DNA from: Mycetocola_A sp015752285
GTDB lineage: Bacteria; Actinomycetota; Actinomycetes; Actinomycetales; Microbacteriaceae
Direction: 5' to 3'
Length of the DNA stretch: 64,000 nucleotides
Assembly: GCF_015752285.1 (NCBI RefSeq)
Contig: NZ_JADOUY010000009.1
Coordinates: 15,356 to 79,355 of the forward strand
Part shown: positions 8,327 to 16,786 of the stretch, piece after piece
Numbering within the stretch: the first letter of the stretch is position 1
How the letters are laid out: every line of letters starts with the position of its first letter
Program-made: the position numbers and the translations under genes
The notes under the pieces: model-generated
What the model was told of the DNA's origin: nothing
The model's database searches: none
Seen by the model: the letters and a program-made list of their open reading frames with translations, nothing else

Positions 8327-9364
8327 CTAGATCAGGCCTGCCTGCGTCATGAGGTCTGTGACTACCTTGTTGTTTAGTTTGCTGGGGTCGATTTTCGGGG
8401 CCTCGAGCGAGTCGAGGGTGGGCAGGGCTACGTTAGGGGCGACGTCACTGGCGATCGGGTACTCAAAGCTCGTGCCCGTTTGTAGGATGTCCTGACCGTT
8501 CTTGCTGGTGATGAATTTCAGAAACTCCTGGGCTGCAGCTTGTCTCTTGCTCGACTTGAGGACGCCGCCGCCGGAGATGCTGACGAACGCTCCCGGATCC
8601 TGGTTTTTGAAGTACGCGAGCTTGGTCTCGGCGCTGTTCTCCTGGGTGCCGGCCTGGTCGATGAACCAGTAATAGTGGTAAGTGATGCCCAGAGGAATCT
8701 CGCCGGCATTCACCGCCTTCATCACTGTGCTGTTGCTCTTGTAGGCAACCGAGTTATCCTTCATCGCCTTCAGCCACGCGAGAGTTTTGTCCTTACCCTC
8801 CTGCTCCAGCAGCGCCGAAACGATCGCCTGGAAGTCGGCGCCAGCAGGGGAGGCCGCCCAGCGGCCCATCCACTCCGGGTTCTGCAGGTCCAGCAACGAC
8901 TGGGGCAACTGATCGGCAGCGATCTTGGCCGGATTGTAGACCATCACCGATGATCGAGCTGCGATGCCGGTCCACGTGCCCGTGGAGGGCTTGTATGCCT
9001 CGGGCACCTGCGCAAGCGTCCCAGCATCCACTTTCGCGAGGAGGCCGGCATTGTCGACGAGTGACATAGCCGGCGAGTTCTCGGTGAGGAATACGTCGGC
9101 GGGTGAAACGGTACCCTCCTGCACGAGCTGGTTTCCGAGCTCGGAGTCGTCGCCGTTGCGGAGGGTGACCGTGACGCCCGACTCCTTAGTGAAGGCGTCG
9201 GCCCAAGCCTGGGTGAGTTCTTCGTGCTGAGCATTATAAACGGTGATATTCGTTCCCGTGAGGGTGCCGCCCGTCGCGGAGGGTGATTGCGGAGCGGCGG
9301 CGGAGCATCCGGAGAGCGCGAGAGCGGCGGCGACAGCGGCCACGGCGAAAGTCAGTCGTCTCAA
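8327..9364 (-). CDS. fbpA: Iron ABC transporter substrate-binding lipoprotein (FbpA type)
   Basis: About 345 residues with signal peptide MRRLTFAVAAVAAALALSGC; the lipobox LSGC predicts lipid anchoring outside the membrane. The body fits the SBP_bac_6/FbpA group, including ITVYNAQHEE near the N-terminus and GITYHYYWFIDQ, which supplies the paired tyrosines expected for ferric iron binding. The frame is open up to a TTG at 9394, but that codon lies in the DtxR-type box. The TTG at 9364 has a GAAAG ribosome site and a standard signal peptide, so it is preferred. First gene of fbpABC. Confidence 0.85.
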   Translation of the reverse strand: MRRLTFAVAAVAAALALSGCSAAAPQSPSATGGTLTGTNITVYNAQHEELTQAWADAFTKESGVTVTLRNGDDSELGNQLVQEGTVSPADVFLTENSPAMSLVDNAGLLAKVDAGTLAQVPEAYKPSTGTWTGIAARSSVMVYNPAKIAADQLPQSLLDLQNPEWMGRWAASPAGADFQAIVSALLEQEGKDKTLAWLKAMKDNSVAYKSNSTVMKAVNAGEIPLGITYHYYWFIDQAGTQENSAETKLAYFKNQDPGAFVSISGGGVLKSSKRQAAAQEFLKFITSKNGQDILQTGTSFEYPIASDVAPNVALPTLDSLEAPKIDPSKLNNKVVTDLMTQAGLI

Positions 9365-9392
9365 GGGGTTCTTTCGGTCGAGGTAAATGAAC

Positions 9393-9411
9393 AAAGGTAA
9401 GGCTAACCTAT
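9393..9411 (-). promoter_or_regulatory. DtxR/IdeR iron box upstream of fbpA
   Basis: The 19-bp site reads AAAGGTAAGGCTAACCTAT on the top strand and matches the DtxR/IdeR consensus TTAGGTTAGGCTAACCTAA at 15 of 19 positions. Its place about 30 bp before the preferred fbpA start fits iron-dependent repression of fbpABC. The stretch 9420-9655 up to the resolvase shows no other feature. Confidence 0.8.
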
Positions 9412-9658
9412 TTTACCCGTCCAGACCTGAGCCGCCCCTGATTTCTTGCCGCCTTCTTTCTGCTGATTCGGATGTTCCCAAGAAACACCCAAGTCATTTG
9501 CTTCTCGTAACGGAGCCGTCCCAGTTCCTTGGTAGTGGAACGCTCTGTTATGGGTTTTGAGAATTCTGTGCCGGGTGGACCTTTGATATTCCAAAAGTCG
9601 GGTTCACGATGGTGTTTCATGGACCGGGTACGGATGTGACTTCCGGTACGTTCGGGTG

Positions 9659-10306
9659 ATGGACATCGGTTACGCGCGCGTCTCGACGGCAAAGCAAGAT
9701 CTCGATCGGCAGCTCGACGCCCTGGGCGCGATCGGAATCCCGTCGGGCCGGATCTATGTCGACAAGAAATCTGGAGCCACGACGAAGCGCCCGGGGCTGA
9801 CGGCTGCGCTCGACTACGCGCGTGACGGTGACGTCATCGTTGTACACACCCTGGACCGTCTGGGTCGTACTGTGCGCGACACGCTGAACATGATCTACGA
9901 GCTGAAAGAGCGGGGCGTGGGGGTTCGGAACCTGGCTGATCCGATTCGGGTGGATTCGGCCAACCCGGAGGATCCTATGTCGCAACTCGCGGTGGTGATG
10001 CTTGCGTTGTTCGGTCAGATGGAACGCACTTATGCGATCGAACGCGCCGCCCATGCCCGAGCCGTTGCCGTCAGCAAGGGCCGGCAGGTGGGCAGGCCTT
10101 CCGTAGTCGACCCGACCAAGCTCGCCTATGCGGCGCACCTGCGGGACACCGGTCTGACGATGTCTGAGATCGTGGCCAAATCCGGTATCACACGGTCAAG
10201 CCTGTACCGGTATTTGCCTCCGCGTCCGCTTGATCAGCTGACAGCAGGGTTCGATGAGATCGGCGCTGAAGACTCAGCTCCAGAAGGAAGGAACATTGAA
10301 TCGTGA
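9659..10306 (+). CDS. Serine recombinase (resolvase/invertase family)
   Basis: About 215 residues. The N-terminal catalytic domain shows GYARVSTAKQDLDRQ with the nucleophile Ser of the ARVST motif near residue 9, and VVHTLDRLGRT supplies the conserved arginines. The C-terminal end is a helix-turn-helix (TMSEIVAKSGITRSSLYRYL). Proteins of this size resolve transposon cointegrates or invert DNA. ATG 9659 is preferred to the GTG at 9656. It overlaps the next small gene by 4 bp. A partner res site would be expected in the 230 bp upstream, but I cannot define one. Confidence 0.9.
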   Translation: MDIGYARVSTAKQDLDRQLDALGAIGIPSGRIYVDKKSGATTKRPGLTAALDYARDGDVIVVHTLDRLGRTVRDTLNMIYELKERGVGVRNLADPIRVDSANPEDPMSQLAVVMLALFGQMERTYAIERAAHARAVAVSKGRQVGRPSVVDPTKLAYAAHLRDTGLTMSEIVAKSGITRSSLYRYLPPRPLDQLTAGFDEIGAEDSAPEGRNIES

Positions 10307-10509
10307 ACAGCGCCGATGACGCCATTTGGCCAGGAAAGTTGCCCCCTGAGGTCGAAGCTCTCGTCCTCGAAACTGTCGATATTGTGCGCGCACTTGATGA
10401 CACCAGCCCCCGCGATATGACCCCGTTCTTTTATCAAAACGGATATGAACAGGTGAAGATGTCACTCGCTGAGCTGCTCAAAATCCTCGGACACAACCCG
10501 GAGAAGTGA
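10303..10509 (+). CDS. Small hypothetical protein coupled to the resolvase
   Basis: 68 residues with no motif I recognise. It is acidic and probably helical (PPEVEALVLETVDIVRALDD). The GTG start overlaps the resolvase stop (GTGA), so the two are likely co-translated. A role with the recombinase is only a guess from position. Confidence 0.6.
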   Translation: MNSADDAIWPGKLPPEVEALVLETVDIVRALDDTSPRDMTPFFYQNGYEQVKMSLAELLKILGHNPEK

Positions 10510-10570
10510 CTTCGTTTTGCCCGTCGGAGCATTTCAGCCTGCTCACCCATACGTGACCCAGTGCAGAGGA

Positions 10571-11689
10571 CTACGGGAGGTTCGATTGACTCATCGAATC
10601 AGTGTGTTCCCGGAGGTATTCGCGCAGATGTGGGACTGCGAAGTCGGTCAGTCCACGGCCGGCGTCAACGATGATTCCGGCATCCAGTAGCCGGCGGCGG
10701 TATACACCGGCGTATTTGGTGGTTTCGCCCAGCCGGCGTGCGATGTCAGCGATTCGGGAGGGTCCTTCGTCTTCGGACATCTTCAGGAGGACGCTCCGGT
10801 CAACCGGGGAGAGGTCGGCCAATGCCGCTTGGAGCACTGTCGCGCCCAGGCGGCGGCGTGCTGCGTCGACACCGGCGGCTAGAGACTTGTCTGTCACGGT
10901 GTCTTCGACGGCGCGGCGCCACACGTGGTAGCCCACGAGTTGGATTAGAAATGGATATCCACCGGTGGCTTCTGCTGCCAGGTCGACCTGTGCCGGTTCG
11001 ATTGTGACGCCCGTGTCTGCGAAGGTCCGGGCGAGAGCTTCGCGGACATCCTGCAGAGGAACTCCGGTGAGGTCGATCCGGTCCGCGCGCCGGAGAAAAG
11101 TGGACACGTCTTCGTTGAGCAGGTCGGCGACGGCTTTGGGAATTCCGGCCATGAGTAGGCCGATCGGCAAGTCTTCACGGATGAGGTGCTGCACGATTGC
11201 AGCGAGTTCGGTGAGGTCTTCGCGGTCAACAGCGTGGATCTCATCGACCGTGATCAGAAGTCCGGTGTCGTGGCCGGCAAGGCGGAAGAGTAGCGCGGTG
11301 GCACGCTCACGTAAACCGGTGGGACGAGTCGGCGGCAGTTGGGTGGTGACTCCGAACCCGGCGGCTGCGACGGCCGTGACGCGGCGGGAGGGTTTGCCGT
11401 CGCCGAGCTCCTCAAGGCGGCCTTGGATGGAGTCGGCCAGCCGGCTGATGAGGCCTTTGGTGGCTGTTTCGGAGATAACGACCCAGCCCTGTTCGCGCGC
11501 CAGCGCTTCGGCTTCGGTCAGCATGACTGTCTTGCCCACGCCTCGGGGGCCCGTGAAGATGGTCAGTAGGCCAGGCGAGCCGGGGCCGTCCTCGAGCCCC
11601 TCACGGAAGCTATCCAGAGCATCATTGCGGCCAACAAGCAGGGGTGGTCTTGCCCCGGCGGTCGGTTTGAACGGGTTCCGCATGACCAT
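10571..11689 (-). CDS. AAA ATPase with C-terminal winged helix (paralogue 1)
   Basis: 372 residues. Walker A is GPRGVGKT (about residue 47-54) and Walker B is LLITVDEIH. The ATPase core is followed by a helical lid (GGYPFLIQLVGYHVWR) and a C-terminal winged-helix region (SRIADIARRLGETTKYAGVYR). This is the AAA_16/Orc1-like architecture of single-protein ATPases common in actinobacteria and archaea. A second copy with the same layout lies at 18138-19313; together they flank the mobilization module. The function is unknown; a regulatory, toxin-like or element-maintenance role is possible. The promoter carries repeated GGATAAAG units. Confidence 0.75.
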   Translation of the reverse strand: MVMRNPFKPTAGARPPLLVGRNDALDSFREGLEDGPGSPGLLTIFTGPRGVGKTVMLTEAEALAREQGWVVISETATKGLISRLADSIQGRLEELGDGKPSRRVTAVAAAGFGVTTQLPPTRPTGLRERATALLFRLAGHDTGLLITVDEIHAVDREDLTELAAIVQHLIREDLPIGLLMAGIPKAVADLLNEDVSTFLRRADRIDLTGVPLQDVREALARTFADTGVTIEPAQVDLAAEATGGYPFLIQLVGYHVWRRAVEDTVTDKSLAAGVDAARRRLGATVLQAALADLSPVDRSVLLKMSEDEGPSRIADIARRLGETTKYAGVYRRRLLDAGIIVDAGRGLTDFAVPHLREYLREHTDSMSQSNLP

Positions 11690-11692
11690 CCC

Positions 11693-11775
11693 TTTATCCT
11701 CGTTTAGCTTCTTTATCCTTTATAGCCAGAGTACAAGGCGGACGGGGACGCAGCCCCGTTTATCTTCTTTATCCA
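11693..11775 (-). repeat. GGATAAAG direct repeats upstream of AAA ATPase 1
   Basis: On the top strand CTTTATCC occurs at 11693-11700, 11712-11719 and 11768-11775. The last two belong to 18-bp units CGTTTA(G/T)CTTCTTTATCC (11702-11719 and 11758-11775) that differ at one base, with 38 bp between them. The closest copy sits just before the start codon, suggesting a repressor site, possibly for the ATPase's own winged helix (inference). Confidence 0.6.
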
Positions 11776-11896
11776 TGACGACAGGTGGCCAGCCGCCACA
11801 ACCCACGCCAGCCAGCCGATTTCAAGTGTCTCGAAACTAACGACCGGCGAGTTCAGGTGGTGAGCGCAACACTCTGAGTTCTGTGGGGTGTTATCA

Positions 11897-12116
11897 ATGG
11901 GTCGACCGTGGTCGCCGTTGGGTGTTCGTTTGGCGTTCTGGGAAGGGCTCGACGCAGGGCTATCGGTAGCCGCATCGGCGCGGGCCGCGGGGGTGTCGCG
12001 TCCAACTGCGTATCGATGGCTGAGCGACCATCGGAAAGTGCTATCGCCTCCAGTTCAGGATTTCAGTGTTCCCCGCGCGGGTCTCTTATCGTTGCGTGAG
12101 CGGGAAGAGATCGGCT
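11897..12116 (+). pseudogene. IS30-family transposase, N-terminal fragment
   Basis: The fragment opens MGRPWSPLGVRLAFWEGL, then shows a helix-turn-helix (SARAAGVSRPTAYRWL) and SLREREEI, the typical DNA-binding start of IS30 transposases. It is cut at 12117 where the IS256 element begins, and the DDE domain is missing. The about 50 bp before it (from near 11848) resemble an IS30 terminal inverted repeat. Confidence 0.75.
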
Positions 12117-13533
12117 GGTCAAGTCCCTGTTAGTGGTGTAGCGGTGTCTCCTTCGATTTGAGGGTTAGGCGCTGAGTTCGAGGGCGGTTTCGGTGATCAC
12201 CTCGGTTCCGATGTTCGGGACGAGTGTGAGTCGGGACTTGGCGAGGATGTCGAGTCCGAGGTAGCGGCGTCCTTCGGTCCATTCGTCGGTTTGCTCTGCC
12301 AGGACCGCGCCGACGAGGCGGATGATGGTGTCCCGGTTGGGGAAGATCCCGACGGAGTCAGTGCGGCGGCGGATCTCGCGGTTCAGTCGTTCGTTCGGGT
12401 TGTTCGACCAGATCTGCTGCCAGAGTCCTTCCGGGAACCCGGTGAAGGCGAGGATGTCACCGCGAGCAGCATCGAGGTGTTCATGGGCTTCGGGGAGTTT
12501 GCCGTCGACGTAGTCCAGGAGCCGGTCGAACTGGGCGTTCACCGCTTCAGCGTCGGGTTGGTCGTAAACACTGTGGGGCATCGCCTTCACGGCCGGCCAC
12601 ATGGTTTTCGGTGTCACCGGCATTAAGTTCGCTGCGTAGTGGGTGCGGCATCTTTGCCAGTTCGCTCCGGGCAGGTTCGCGGCGATCGCTTCGACCAAGC
12701 CTTGGTGGGCGTCTGAGGTGACGAGTCGAACACCGGTGAGGCCGCGGGCGACGAGGTCAGCGAAGAACGAGTTCCAGGCAGCTCCGGTCTCCGATGTTGC
12801 GACCCGGACACCGAGGACTTCGCGGCGCCCATCAGCGTTGACGCCGGTCGCGACGAGCACGACAGCGTTAATGACCCGGCCTCCTTCGCGGACCTTCATG
12901 GTGAGGGCATCGGCTGCGACGAAGGTGAACGGCCCGGCATCTCCGAGAGGGCGGTGACGGAACTCGTTGACGTTCTCGTCGAGGTCAGCTGCCATCCGAG
13001 ACACCTGCGACTTCGACAAACTGTTGATGCCGAGGGTCTTCACGAGCTTGTCCATCCGACGTGTGGAAACACCGGCGAGATAGCAGTCGGCAACCACCGT
13101 GATCATCGCCGCCTCGGATCGTTTCCGGCGTTCCAGCAACCATTCTGGGAAATAGGTTCCCGAGCGCAGCTTCGGGACCGCGACATCGATGCTGCCGACA
13201 CGGGTATCGAGCTGTCGGTGGCGGTAACCATTTCGTTGCGTCACCCGATCTGGGGAAGGCTGGCCCCATTCGGCGCCGGCGACCGCATCAGCGTCAGCCG
13301 AGAGGAGAGCGTTGATCATGGTCTGCAGCAGACTGCGCATCAAATCCGGCGACGCATCGCCAAGAGCTTCGGTAAGGAGTCCGGCAGGGTCGACAATATG
13401 TGGAGCGGTCATCGTGTTGATGCCTTTCGAGTGGGATGTCAGATATTCCTCGAAGGATCACACGGTGACCGCGCCCACGTCGTCACCGACGCGGCAGGTC
13501 ACCATGCGTTACACCACTATGCGGGACTCCACT
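12117..13533. mobile_element. IS256-family insertion sequence
   Basis: The element encodes one Mutator-type transposase. The left end starts at 12117 (GGTCAAGTCCCTG..), a limit fixed by the second copy, which shares sequence from the matching base (63717) onward. The right end near 13528-13533 is an imperfect inverted match (AGTCCC..TAGTGGTGTA..CG). No target-site duplication is seen: the left flank is an IS30 fragment and the right flank a different truncated gene, so the site has been rearranged after insertion. Confidence 0.75.
12165..13412 (-). CDS. IS256-family (Mutator) transposase
   Basis: 415 residues, full length for the family. The N-terminal half holds QRNGYRHRQLDTRVGSI. The DDE core includes FVAADALTMKV (first Asp), RLVTSDAHQGL (second Asp) and the late WSNNPNERLNREIRRR with the catalytic Glu. 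It moves the element by copy-out/paste-in of a circular intermediate (family knowledge). It appears intact and could be active. Confidence 0.92.
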   Translation of the reverse strand: MTAPHIVDPAGLLTEALGDASPDLMRSLLQTMINALLSADADAVAGAEWGQPSPDRVTQRNGYRHRQLDTRVGSIDVAVPKLRSGTYFPEWLLERRKRSEAAMITVVADCYLAGVSTRRMDKLVKTLGINSLSKSQVSRMAADLDENVNEFRHRPLGDAGPFTFVAADALTMKVREGGRVINAVVLVATGVNADGRREVLGVRVATSETGAAWNSFFADLVARGLTGVRLVTSDAHQGLVEAIAANLPGANWQRCRTHYAANLMPVTPKTMWPAVKAMPHSVYDQPDAEAVNAQFDRLLDYVDGKLPEAHEHLDAARGDILAFTGFPEGLWQQIWSNNPNERLNREIRRRTDSVGIFPNRDTIIRLVGAVLAEQTDEWTEGRRYLGLDILAKSRLTLVPNIGTEVITETALELSA

Positions 13534-14116
13534 GTTCCTCGAACGGATCTTGCCGGAAGTACTGGCAGAACAAGATCCTCAATTCACGCAACTGCCCGGT
13601 GCCGAACAGCTCCTGCGAGATCTTGGCATAGCCGCTATGGCATGGTCGGTTCTGGGCTCCGAGAACGACCCCGCGATCCGCTCCTATCCAGGGAGAGAAG
13701 ATGCGTACGTCGAAGTCTTTGGTGAATTCACTTGGAACGTCTTGCGCTTCCCTGGGGGCTCCCTCGTGCTCGGTGACCGTCTCGTCGGCACCTACGGTCA
13801 AAGCCAACACGCGACCGGTGAAACCAATGTCGCCGCTAGCCGTTACGGCAGCGAAGGACTCTATACATGCGACCGAGTGACCGTGCCCCTTACTTCCCGA
13901 ACCGGGCTGCTGCTTTCGCGCGCAGGACGCACCCAGTCGCTGAACCCGATCGCCTTTAACCGCGCCACAATTCTGAACAGTAAGACGTTCATCGCCCGGC
14001 ACCCGTCGTGGCAGGACAATGCCGGCGACCTCGTTGTTGCTGCCGCGAAAAAACAGATTGCGCAAGTAGAGGCAAACCTCGGACTACGCAGATCCGCGTC
14101 GAGGGAGCGGGCATAG
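13529..14116 (+). pseudogene. DUF4238-like protein, 5'-truncated by IS256
   Basis: The frame is open from the IS256 right end without a proper start (a TTG at 13550 is possible) and runs about 190 codons. The text resembles the C-terminal part of DUF4238 proteins: a GSLVLGDRLV strand, VTVPLTSRTGLLLS, then FNRATILNSKTFIARHP. The N-terminal half is missing. A strong hairpin follows the stop. The family assignment is from memory of its pattern and is moderate. Confidence 0.5.
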
Positions 14117-14119
14117 AAA

Positions 14120-14152
14120 AGAGGCGGCACATTTCAGATTGCTGCCGCCTCT
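14120..14152. terminator. Bidirectional terminator hairpin
   Basis: Perfect 10-bp stem (agaggcggca / tgccgcctct) with a 13-base loop lies between two convergent genes. The upstream AAAA gives a U-run for the minus-strand transcript, so it may serve both directions. Confidence 0.7.
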
Positions 14153-14173
14153 AACACTCCCCTACGCCGACGG

Positions 14174-14470
14174 TTACTCGTCGTTGCGAGCACCGCCCGC
14201 TGACGATTGCGAGGCGGACTTGGTTCGTCGCGTTCTGGGCTTCTTTTCCGCGTCGGAGAATCCGATTTTGCGCAGCTCATCAACTGTCCATCCGGCGGCT
14301 ACCGCTGCTCCATGAACACGCGTGTACTCGCGCTCCGCGTCCGCTGCCCGCTCGCGTGCATCGCTCACTTCCTGATTGGACTGTGCGAGAACCCGAACCG
14401 CCTCAATCTTGCTGTCCTGCAATGCCCGTGCGCGTTCAATTGCTTCTTCCGCGGTTGGATTTTTCGCCAT
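14174..14470 (-). CDS. Small coiled-coil hypothetical protein next to the mob genes
   Basis: 98 residues, strongly helical and charged in the first 60 (SNQEVSDARERAADAEREY), with a lysine/arginine-rich tail (KKPRTRRTK). No family recognised. The ATG at 14470 has an AGGGGAAA ribosome site. It is divergent from mobC across the presumed transfer origin, so a DNA-binding role in mobilization is possible (inference). Confidence 0.6.
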   Translation of the reverse strand: MAKNPTAEEAIERARALQDSKIEAVRVLAQSNQEVSDARERAADAEREYTRVHGAAVAAGWTVDELRKIGFSDAEKKPRTRRTKSASQSSAGGARNDE

Positions 14471-14599
14471 CGTATTTCCCCTCGTCGTGGCTTCCTTGGT
14501 CTATCAGCTGATGTTTCATCGCTAGCCCCAGTTTTGCATCTAGCGGAGGATCGAACAGGGTTCGATCCCATCCCGACAATTTCAAGTTGTGAGTATCAA

Positions 14600-14746
14600 A
14601 GTACCAGCGCTCTGCGGAGCAAGCTATAGAGTTAGGTGTCCTAACTCGCTTGTGCTCCTAGACGCGCCGCGTCGTTGTCGGCATACTTGACGTATGGTCC
14701 CCGAGTTCTCGGGTTCGCTGCGCTGGGCTAGGAGGGGCGGGACGAC
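14600..14746. other. Candidate origin of transfer (oriT) upstream of mobC
   Basis: The non-coding stretch before mobC contains a perfect inverted repeat GAGTTAGG-tgt-CCTAACTC (14629-14647) and a second small one (CCCGAG-TT-CTCGGG, about 14701-14714). Relaxases of the MobC-associated class nick next to such an inverted repeat just upstream of their genes. The nic base cannot be named. Confidence 0.45.
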
Positions 14747-15139
14747 GTGACAGACAAGAACGAACGGCGTCTGTTCGGTCGCCAGAGGCGCGCGAATTCG
14801 GACGAGCCGCGGGAGCGTCGTTACAACGTGAGGGTGAGTGCGGAAGAGGACGTCCAGTTGCGTGCTCGGGCGGTTGTTGCGCGGGTGACTGTTCCGCGGC
14901 TGTTGGTTGAGTCTGCGATGAACGCACACATTGAGACCGACACCGATCGCAAGGAAGTTATCGCGGAGGTGTTTGCGATTCGTCGGCTGATGGCGAACGT
15001 TGCGAACAACGTGAACCAGCTCGCACGGTTTGCCAATACGGAGAGTACGTTTCCTGCCGAGGCGGAAGCGATCGTGCAGGAGTACCGCGCACTCGTCCCA
15101 CGGCTCAGCGCGGCACTGGACAGGCTCGATCAGTCATGA
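14747..15139 (+). CDS. mobC: MobC-like relaxosome accessory protein
   Basis: 130 residues: a basic ribbon-helix-helix-like N-terminus (RRYNVRVSAEEDVQLRARAV) followed by the MobC signature region (MANVANNVNQLARFANT). MobC proteins bind oriT and help the relaxase melt the nic site. The GTG start has an AGGAGGGG ribosome site. Its stop overlaps the relaxase start (TGATG). Confidence 0.88.
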   Translation: MTDKNERRLFGRQRRANSDEPRERRYNVRVSAEEDVQLRARAVVARVTVPRLLVESAMNAHIETDTDRKEVIAEVFAIRRLMANVANNVNQLARFANTESTFPAEAEAIVQEYRALVPRLSAALDRLDQS

Positions 15140-16776
15140 TGCCGAACGTTACGCGCGGGAACGAGATGACCGGTCTTATGGTCTACCTCGCTGGCGAGGG
15201 GCGACACAACGAGCACCAGGAGCAGCACTTGGTGGCGGGCGATTCGGCCATCGTGACGATGTACGGATTCGACCAGTTGGATAAGGCAACGGCGCTCAAG
15301 ATCGCTCACGACCTCGATGAGCCGCGGACACGGCTTGGGGTCAACGTGACCAGGACGGCACGCCTCACTGACCCGGAAACCGGTGTCGTGTCAACGACGC
15401 GGGTAGACGCCAATGTGTGGCATTGCTCGCTCTCACTGCGCGCCGAGGAAGGCCAGCTGAGTGACGAGAAGTGGGGCGCGATCGCCCAGGGCTTCGCGGA
15501 CCGGATGGGCTTCACCGAAGACAGCGGAAAGGCACCGTGCCGATGGGTCGCGGTTCGTCACGGACTGTCCACGAACGGCAATGACCACGTGCACATCGCG
15601 GTGTCTCTGGTACGCGAGGACGGCACCAAGGCGACAACCCACAACGACTTCGCCAAGGCGCAGAAGGTTTGCCGCGATCTTGAGCGTGACTACGGGCTGG
15701 AGCAGCTGGAGAGCCGGGAAACAGGTTTGGGGGAGCGGGGTGTGAAGCCCGCGGAGCGTGCTCGCCAGGAGCGCACCGGGGCCGTCGAGGTCGACGCCCA
15801 CCGGCTCGAACGCACCGTCCGCGCCGCCGCTACTGCGTCGGTCGACGAGGGCGAGTTTGTTCGCCGGCTACGACGCGGCGGGGTACTGATCCGACCCCGT
15901 TTCGCCGCTGGACGCGACGATGTTGTGGCCGGCTATTCGGTCGCTCTCCGACCCCCTCAGGGCGCCACGCCGATCTGGTACGGCGGCGGTCGACTCGCCC
16001 GTGACCTCACGTTGCCACGACTGCGCGAGGGATGGCCGGACGCACCCGCCACAGCACAGGCGGCGGCCGATGAGTGGCGCGCCACCAGCAAGAACCCATG
16101 GCAGTACCGACCGGTTGCACCGGGCCGCGAGGAAACCACCCCGGACCCGCAACTGTGGAAGCAGTACACCGACGAGCTGGCGCAGCTCCGCAAGCAGCTG
16201 AGGGACGTTCCAGTTACCGACCGGGCGACGTGGGCCCACGTTGCCCGCGAGACTTCTGGAGCGTTCGCGGCATGGTCACAGCGGGTGGAGGTGACGCCTG
16301 GACCTCTCGCTGAGACTTCCCGCGAGCTGGCACGCAGCGCACACCTCAGGGCTCACCAGTCGAAGCCGAAACCAGCGCAGCTCGGCTCCGCAGCGAACGC
16401 CGCAATGATTCTCATGCAGGCTGCCAGTGGCGGGCGCGGAACCATGGCGGAAGCCATCATGCTCCGCCAGCTCGGCCGTGTCACCGTCGCGATCCTCGAC
16501 GCTCACACCGCAGCCGGCGACGCGCGCCGAGCCGAACAGCTGACGGCGATGATGCACAGCAAGTTCGCTCAGGTGCAGCAGAGCTTGCCGGAGATCCCGT
16601 CGACAACGACCCGGGCCGACGGTCGCGTGATGACTTCCGAGAACGAGGCCATGCGCCGCGCGACGGACGGACTTGCAGCGCCCGGCACCGGCTCACCGCT
16701 GCCAAACAAGCTGCACCCGAACAAACACAAGACACCAGCCACGCCACGCGAGCGTGACGGTCACGGAAGAGAATAG
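15136..16776 (+). CDS. Relaxase/mobilization nuclease (MobA/VirD2 family)
   Basis: 546 residues. The N-terminal relaxase domain has TGLMVYLAGEGRHNEH with the likely catalytic Tyr, the strand WHCSLSLR, and the metal-binding motif HVHIAVSLV. After about residue 210 comes a long charged region without a recognised domain. It would nick oriT and pilot the strand through a conjugation channel supplied by another element, as no type IV secretion genes are present here. Two ATGs lie close together (15136 and further in); the first overlaps mobC and is kept. Confidence 0.9.
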   Translation: MMPNVTRGNEMTGLMVYLAGEGRHNEHQEQHLVAGDSAIVTMYGFDQLDKATALKIAHDLDEPRTRLGVNVTRTARLTDPETGVVSTTRVDANVWHCSLSLRAEEGQLSDEKWGAIAQGFADRMGFTEDSGKAPCRWVAVRHGLSTNGNDHVHIAVSLVREDGTKATTHNDFAKAQKVCRDLERDYGLEQLESRETGLGERGVKPAERARQERTGAVEVDAHRLERTVRAAATASVDEGEFVRRLRRGGVLIRPRFAAGRDDVVAGYSVALRPPQGATPIWYGGGRLARDLTLPRLREGWPDAPATAQAAADEWRATSKNPWQYRPVAPGREETTPDPQLWKQYTDELAQLRKQLRDVPVTDRATWAHVARETSGAFAAWSQRVEVTPGPLAETSRELARSAHLRAHQSKPKPAQLGSAANAAMILMQAASGGRGTMAEAIMLRQLGRVTVAILDAHTAAGDARRAEQLTAMMHSKFAQVQQSLPEIPSTTTRADGRVMTSENEAMRRATDGLAAPGTGSPLPNKLHPNKHKTPATPRERDGHGRE

Positions 16777-16786
16777 GGGACCAAAC

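Noticed and set aside
11702..11775. CRISPR-like repeats
   Set aside because: Only two full units, no regular spacer series and no cas genes nearby.
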